A stretch of 64,000 nucleotides of DNA from Apostichopus parvimensis. Its lineage: Eukaryota > Echinodermata > Holothuroidea > Aspidochirotida > Stichopodidae. The stretch covers positions 111,319 through 175,318 of the forward strand of contig KN882570.1 in assembly GCA_000934455.1 (NCBI GenBank). Reading direction: 5' to 3'. The notes under the pieces are model-generated. The model did not search any database, was not told the origin of the DNA, and worked only from the letters and a program-made list of their open reading frames with translations. This document shows, one piece after another, positions 57,946 to 64,000 of the stretch; the first letter of the stretch is position 1, and each line of letters begins with the position of its first letter. Both the position numbers and the translations under genes were made by a program.

Positions 57946-59972
57946 ATGGATCATGGTCCACAATCATATCGCACCAAGAGAAGAAAAATCAATGATCAAT
58001 TGTTAAACTACATAAAAACAATATCAGATGAATCTTGCTGGCCAAATAATTTCTCTGGACCAATAGATAACACCAGGAAGGACAATGATAAATCTTTACA
58101 TATCAAGGGAAAAAGTAGCCAACTGCAACAGTTGCACCAACTGGAACAGTTGTCCGAAAATGATGTTGCTGATGGTGTTGACAGTGATTTGTTCCAGACC
58201 TTTCACTCAGATGTTGATGAACTATATTCTGACTCAGATGGTGAAATTGATGGAAGGGATGAAATAAATTACACATTGAAAATTGAGCTTGGGCAATGGG
58301 CCTCAAAGTATAATATTTCTCATGCTTCACTCTCTGAGCTCCTTGTCATTCTTCAAAATGACCATCCTGACCTTCCAAAAGACCCTAGAACTTTAACTAG
58401 GCACGCAAACGAAAGTGGACACAACAATTGTCTCAGGAGGTGAATATTACCATGTTGGGATTGAGAATGGAATTACCTCTATTCTGAACTCAAGACAAAA
58501 GTCCCTAAGTAGTAAATACAAAACAATAACGTTGCATGTAAACATTGATGGTTTACCTCTATTCAAAAGTTCAAACTCGCAGTTTTGGCCCATATTAGGT
58601 ATGATCACTGCATGGGAGAGAAAATGTCCTTTTGTGATTGGCTTGTACTATGGGAAAAGGATACCAACTGATTGGAATTCTTCAATGAATTTGTAGCAGA
58701 CTACCAAAATGTTGAGCAAAATGGAATTCAAGTTCAGGGAGAAAAGCTTACAGTGGTTATGACAGCAATCATATGTGATGCCCCTGCAAGAGCCATGGTG
58801 AGAAACATGAAGGGTCATAGTGGCTACTCTGGCTGTGAAAGATGTGTTAAGAGAGGCGTGTACATCAAGAAACTAACTTTCCCAGAAACAGATCATCGCA
58901 CTGACCAGTCATTTAGAGATATGCTAGATGAAAATCATCATCTAGGGGAAACTCCACTATCCCAACTTTCATTGGGTATGGTATCTAACTTCCCTCTAGA
59001 CTACATGCACCTAGTATGTTTGGAGTCACACGCAGACTGGTAAAGCTTTGGTTTAAAGGTCCACTAAAGACAAGACAGAGCCCTGAACTTATCAGAGAAA
59101 TTTCTGCCAAATTGCAATCGTTAAATGGTGCTCTACCACGTGAATTTGCTCGCCAACCCCGATCTCTGAATGAGTTTGAACGGTGGAAAGCCACAGAGCT
59201 TCGGCAATTTCTTTTGTACACCGGTCCAGTTGTTCTTTACAGAATCATTCCAAAGCCATTTTATGAAAATTTCATGCTTTTATCTGTTGCTATGGTTTAT
59301 ATATTTGAGTCCATTCAACTGTAGCAGTTACTCTCAGCTTGGTCACCAGTTAATTGTTACTTTCATCAAGCACTATGCAACTCTCTATGGCAATGAAATG
59401 AGTACATACAATGTACATGGACTTGTGCATTTGAAAGAGGATGTACAACAATATGGTGCATTGGACAATGTAACCTGTTCCCTTTCGAAAGTTATTTGGG
59501 ACAGATAAAAAGAATGGTTAGGAATGCAAACTACCCCTTACAACAAGTTATTCGAAGTCTTTCTGAAAACCATGTAGCATTTCCTACTAAAAGCAAAGAA
59601 CTTTTTGAGCAGCCCCACAATGGTGGACAGATTCCTGAGACCATGGTTACTTCCTCACAATACAAAGTACTCAACCTTCCAGATTGCACTATCAAAATAT
59701 CTACGGGGGACAACTGTGTGAATATTGCTGAGGAAATTGTTCTTGCCAGAAACTTCTTTGTCAGCGATGGCAGAAAGTTCATCTTATATGGAAAGTTTTG
59801 TCACACAGATTTTTTTTTCACATATCCACTGCATTCCACCAAACTTGGCATATTCAAGATCAAATTACTCAGTGGGAAACTAGAGTATGCTCCAATCTCA
59901 AGTATCGTGGAAAAATATGTCCTTATTCCTCGGAAGAAAAGCTTTGTGGTAGTGCCACTCCTCCATTTTTGA
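57946..59972 (+). pseudogene. CACTA/EnSpm-like (tnp2-type) transposase, frameshifted
   Basis: ATG at 57946 opens an acidic N-terminal region with basic KRRK. The conserved core follows across shifting frames: IVSGGEYYHVGIENG, LHVNIDGLPLFKSS, QFWPILGMI, FVIGLYYGKR, FFNEFVADYQN, ICDAPARAMVRN, HSGYSGCERCVKRG, FPLDYMHLVCL, REFARQPRSL, WKATELRQFLLYTGPV, YNVHGLVHLKEDVQQYG and FESYLGQIKRMVR, then a C-terminal domain to TGA at 59970-59972. These are the tnp2/DUF4218-like blocks of CACTA transposases. Frame changes near 58400 (extra A), 58670, 59025, 59325 and 59485 each look like a single-base indel. No CACTA terminal repeats were found. The DUF4806 gene follows in the same orientation, as in other members. 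Confidence 0.8.
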
Positions 59973-60026
59973 AATTGTACCGTACCTGATCATGGCTTTT
60001 CATTATCATCATTACTGTCTTTCAGC

Positions 60027-63000
60027 ATGTCTGATACTCCAACTTTCTTGGTTGTTGCATTTGCTGGGTGAAGACGGTGTAGGAGTCATTCCATCGCAAT
60101 GGAGAACTGGCTAAAGAGAATGCTTCGGGCCACCATATAAATCTTCCACAAGGTTTGAGAAGGCAGTATAGTCAGTGGAAGCCCCGCAAGCATCTTGGAC
60201 GAGACATACCATTCGGGTTCTGTGAACAACAGGTATTGTAAACACAATTAATTCAAATCAAAGTGTAAACTCATTTGCGATAACAATGTTTCTTTCATTA
60301 ACATTATGCTTTGTGGTTACTTTGATGGATCAACGTGTTACAAAGACCACAGTATCTCACTGTATAGTGTAGTACATCTCCACGACGTAAATGTTGAAAC
60401 TGAGCAAAGTGTATCTTTCTGTACATGTGTGTTCTGTACGAGATTAAAACCTTTCATTTACAGATAGGACCATACCACTGGATAGTGTACAGTAGTTTAC
60501 TAGTTCATCACAAATGTTCACTATCAAGATTTTTTAAATTGTTTCATTTCTTCAGGTTCCTATGCACGGGCAATGATATTATTGACAAGGGCTGAGGAGA
60601 CTTCAGACTTACCTACTGAAAATGAAGATGAGAGGCCATCAAAACGCATAAAGTTGTAAGTGTCCAATACATAAATATGCTAATGTTCGATTTAAATATA
60701 GCAAGCAAAACTGGTAGAAAAATAAATGCAGGTTATACATTCCAAAATGACCATCATTAATCTTTCTGATAGAGATGCTGACAGTGAAGATACAGTCTCA
60801 CTCAATCAACTTAAACCAAAAGTGTCATCCTTACTGACTTTAAGGGTGTGAAGACTCGCGCAAAAAGAAACGTCTAACGCCGATAATCTGACCTAGTTTC
60901 AAATGGGGTGTAACAGAAGTGTTAGACACCACCATCGGTACGAGAAAATACACACACACAGCTTGCTACCATCGGTAATTAGACACTAGTGTACAGTCAG
61001 TACATACAGCTGCGGCCAATACCCACAGCACAGTGTACAAACAATGCAGCGAAGGACATCTCAGCCTGGTGCAGCTAAAGATAACAAGGTATCACGTTTC
61101 ATTACTGTACTGTCTGCATTTTGTAGCGATACGAACAAAACGTCACTGGCAAGCAACGGAAAGTTAACTTTTTTAGATGGCCGCACGCGGTTTGGGGCGA
61201 GTCTTCAATGCCTTTAACAAGTATGAAACTCAGAAAGTTCAGTTAATATTTTTTGAACTCTAGCTCCATATTTAAATTTACCTATAATCAGCTTAAGTCA
61301 TATCGGACATGAAAATCCCATATGTTCAAATCAGACACAATACTCTGAACATGGATGTTTTGGTAAAGGCAATTTCTGTGATGTACTTACTCAATGTCTA
61401 TTTCCTTTTCATAGGCAAAATCGCCGGTATGTGTCTTCCTCTGACGACACAGAAGAAGAAGCTGAGAGCAATTTCACCCTTCCTCCACCGATTCAGCCAT
61501 TGGTTCCCCTCTCCTATATAAATCCTCAATCACAGAGGCAAAATTTTCCTGATGCTGTCGTATCACCACTAAGTGCAAGGCACTCTACCGGGTCTACCCA
61601 GTCACTAGCAGGGTCCAGTCGGAACATATCTCCCATGTCAACCCCAGATTTGATTGTTAATGGTGTTTAGTACCGTAAATTTAAACATAAAGCATAGTAC
61701 ATGATCTGCATTTGTAAAGGTTCAAGTACTGCTATAATGCACATTTCTTTGACCTGCTGACCAAGCACTGGTGACTGGTAATGTGGCAACTGTGCAAACT
61801 ATTACTCCAGTTACTGTTTACTAAGGCTAAATATTTCTCTCTTTTTAATTACTGTGCTTCTGTGCCATGGAATGCAATGTATATACAGTACCAGTCTGCT
61901 ATTCTTCTCACATTGCACTTCCACTTCAAAGTCAGTACTTTTAACATCTGATGTTGCTTTTATGATACTTTCTCTGATTTTGTCTCTTAACAGCAACTCA
62001 GAAGAAGATCCTTATGATTTTGGCGGAAATAAAAGCTGAAGTAAGGGAACTGAAGCGCCAAACAGTTGCAAATTCCCATTTAATTCAATCCCTTAAAGCC
62101 TCCCATTTGGATTTGGAGGAACTGCCAGATGATATAAAGTCGCCCCTTTCATCTGTTCCTCTTCTGACAGCTCTGGATGAACGTGCCCGGACTGATGTAA
62201 ATGTTCAGAAACGTTTGGTAGTTGCCCATACTTTGTCCTATGTAAGAACAAAAATTACATACACTATAAACAGATAAATAGGTTGTACTGTATGAAATAA
62301 GAACTTACCACTTACTAAAACAGCTTACAATGTGCGTCAATAACGAGGGTGCGTCAATTATGAGGTATATAGTAAACCTTGTCAATTGAGCTACATTAGC
62401 GTAGTCATTTACCGAACCTTCCACTATACTATTGAAAAACCTATACTACAGTAATACATACCTTATCAATGGTAGGCCTTGTTAATTGTAGTGCTTGCAC
62501 AGTAGAGTAATCGTTACTCGATAGTAGCGGCATGACTTCTTGTATTGTTTTTGCGAAGTCATAGAAGTACTTGTTGTCGTACGTATAGACATTATTTTTT
62601 GGACAGCAGGTATTCAACGTTGGACAGTTCACGATATAATTTGGAGCAATATTACTTTAGACGAATACAGGATGTGGAATAAGCTATTGATTTGTGGTAG
62701 ATTGTATCACTCACTGTCTCGTGCACGTTTCATATGTTTTTGTAGTGACAATACTCACATTACCGTTTCTGGTGTAAAATAAGCATGCTGGAAATAAACG
62801 CCAAATTGAAGCTAGTTGGAGCATAACGCAGTCCTCAGAAAATTCTGGCTTCCATGAAGACTGAAAGATTCACAACTGTTTTCTTCCAGATTTTTACCCT
62901 GTCGTCAGTAGGTGGGCAGATCTTGTCTGTGGCAGTAAGGAGGATGCTGCAAGAATTGATCCTGAATGATGTCGCCATATGCATCAACTGGACAGGACAA

Positions 63001-63060
63001 GGGGAGAAGCTAGCTTTCAAGGACCTGTTCCTTGGAAAAGTTCTAGAAAGTTCGTACAAT
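60027..63060 (+). pseudogene. DUF4806 protein gene, second gene of the CACTA-like element
   Basis: Exon 60027-60232 starts MSDTPTFLVVAFAG. After a frame change it reads EDGVGVIPSQWRTG and FGPPYKSSTRFEKAV, with three in-frame stops, ending at CAG|GTATTG. Exon 60556-60655 (GSYARAMILLTRAEETSD ... KRIK) joins in phase. Alternatives then follow: 60773 on (DADSEDTVSLNQLK) or 61415-61662 (QNRRYVSSSDDTEEEAES), both phase-compatible. Exon 61994 on encodes ILAEIKAEVRELKRQ, then LEELPDDIKSPLSS. Exon 62890 on encodes SVGGQILSVAVRRMLQ, NDVAICINWTGQGEKLAF and DLFLGKVL, the DUF4806 core. Proteins of this family are common second ORFs beside tnp2-type transposases in invertebrates; function unknown. The first exon is decayed, the later ones open. 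Confidence 0.65.
61044..61088 (+). other. Possible alternative first exon with own promoter
   Basis: ATG at 61044 opens MQRRTSQPGAAKDNK and ends at AAG|GTATCA. It lies after a GC-richer 150-bp block. Its phase (0) does not fit exon 61415 (needs phase 2), so it may serve another transcript or be chance. Confidence 0.3.
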
Positions 63061-64000
63061 TTATTGAATATCTGCTTACTTGACATTATATAGGCCTTAG
63101 TTTTTTGCAAAGCTATTTTCCCGTATCTATTTGCTTTATTGTAACGAAAACGCCCCCGGCATCGCTTTCGATTGATAACGGACAGATCCACGGCCAAGAA
63201 AAATTCAGTGGACAAGCACATTCGTGATAGGCAGAAACGGACGCTGAGACATGAATTGTGCACACACGAGAAAAGAATATTACACGTCTTGACCAAGATT
63301 ACATATACGCTAACAAATATAGCCTGTCTGTGGTCGGATCCTTATTATGATATGCATATTAGATAAGGCTATTAATTGTAATTAATTGTACACCAAAATA
63401 TCTCCGGCAGAGACTTAATTCAAATTCTTTCTCAGATGGCAACGTCATTGTAATACATAGTTTTTAACTTGCCTTACTAACCTTGAAAACAAAACGTGAA
63501 TACGGCACGAGAAAATTACAATTTTTTGTAATTATTGTAATTAGTATTCATTGTTCTCCAGGATATCATATTGCTGATTATTTATAACGATATTTGGCAA
63601 ACTATTCGAAAGAAAGGTATGCTGTATTGGCCCCAAATATGCCACAATATTTATATATGAACAACATATATATTAGTATTATTATAATGAAAAAAATATT
63701 TAAAATGTTTTTCTAACCACCCTGAAAGAAATGTATAACTCACATTTAGTCATCTAACATACTAATTTACAATGTGTGAGAACAAATTGAAAGTAAAGAA
63801 TTCCAGCAAAGGATTTTGTTTGAAAACTTCTAAGATTATAGCATACTATAGTTTGGGGCCAATACAGAATACCCTCAAGCCCGCAAATGAACTGACGAAC
63901 GTGCACCGGTACGTGGGAGCTGCAACATGGGGAGCGAAACTCGTGGCTCACACTCAGGAAATCTACCTAGAATTTGCTGGTTTATATGGTTGGAGTTCAT
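63061..64000. other. Right edge, no gene seen
   Basis: AT-rich sequence; a minus-strand open frame opposite the DUF4806 exon is a shadow. No terminal repeat of the CACTA-like element was recognised. Confidence 0.5.

Noticed and set aside
62835-63296. Minus-strand ORF of 153 residues
   Set aside because: Mostly opposite the DUF4806 core exon, which explains the conservation; no domain on the minus strand.

Overview
This window is animal nuclear DNA. It is AT-rich, has GT/AG introns, contains no ribosomal or tRNA operons and is dominated by transposable elements. The TAGGCCTA-type words and the repeat families point to a marine invertebrate, perhaps an echinoderm or hemichordate. That assignment is an inference from repeat style; no marker gene in the window proves it. 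Four runs of N (11359-11912, 23728-23902, 35866-35915, 48300-48609) are assembly gaps.

Layout, left to right. 1-3285 is the 3' end of a Ty3/gypsy retrotransposon: the integrase C-terminus, an extra two-finger C2H2 ORF in the env position, and a 745-bp 3' LTR. 3290-4453 is a decayed pogo/Tigger-like transposase, followed by a BED-finger hAT fragment (about 4460-5060). About 7040-9841 plus 14890-14974 is one broken transposase-like gene (coiled coil, RNase H-like core, Tudor/chromo-like tail). It is split by a 5-kb TA-flanked element (9844-14887) that carries its own two-exon gene. 17270-18690 is a decayed hAT-like transposase lying between inward-facing ends of an AACGT-rich repeat family. 22835-34330 is a multi-exon KDZ (Kyakuja-Dileera-Zisupton) transposase gene whose main cysteine-cluster and catalytic exons are recognisable.

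Right half. 41830-50202 (minus strand) is the most host-like gene. Its HMG-box exons (50130-50202 and 49785-49850) are followed by three phase-compatible exons ending in a GTF2I repeat (43641-43785, 42574-42648, 41830-42002). A 5.0-kb PIF/Harbinger element (44778-49784) sits inside the second HMG-box exon. The Harbinger element itself carries a tRNA-headed SINE-like sequence and a U2-snRNA-headed retroposed sequence with an 11-bp target duplication. 50302-50689 is a hAT MITE, 52080-53230 a roughly 300-bp tandem array, and 54170-54935 a non-LTR reverse-transcriptase fragment. 57946-63060 is a CACTA/EnSpm-like pair: a tnp2-type transposase broken by single-base frameshifts, and a spliced DUF4806 protein.

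Overall this is a record of nested transposition. At two places the insertion can be shown to interrupt reading frame: the TA element inside the RNase H-like gene, and Harbinger inside the HMG box. The repeated one-base frameshifts in otherwise well-conserved proteins could reflect decay, indel errors in the assembly, or both.
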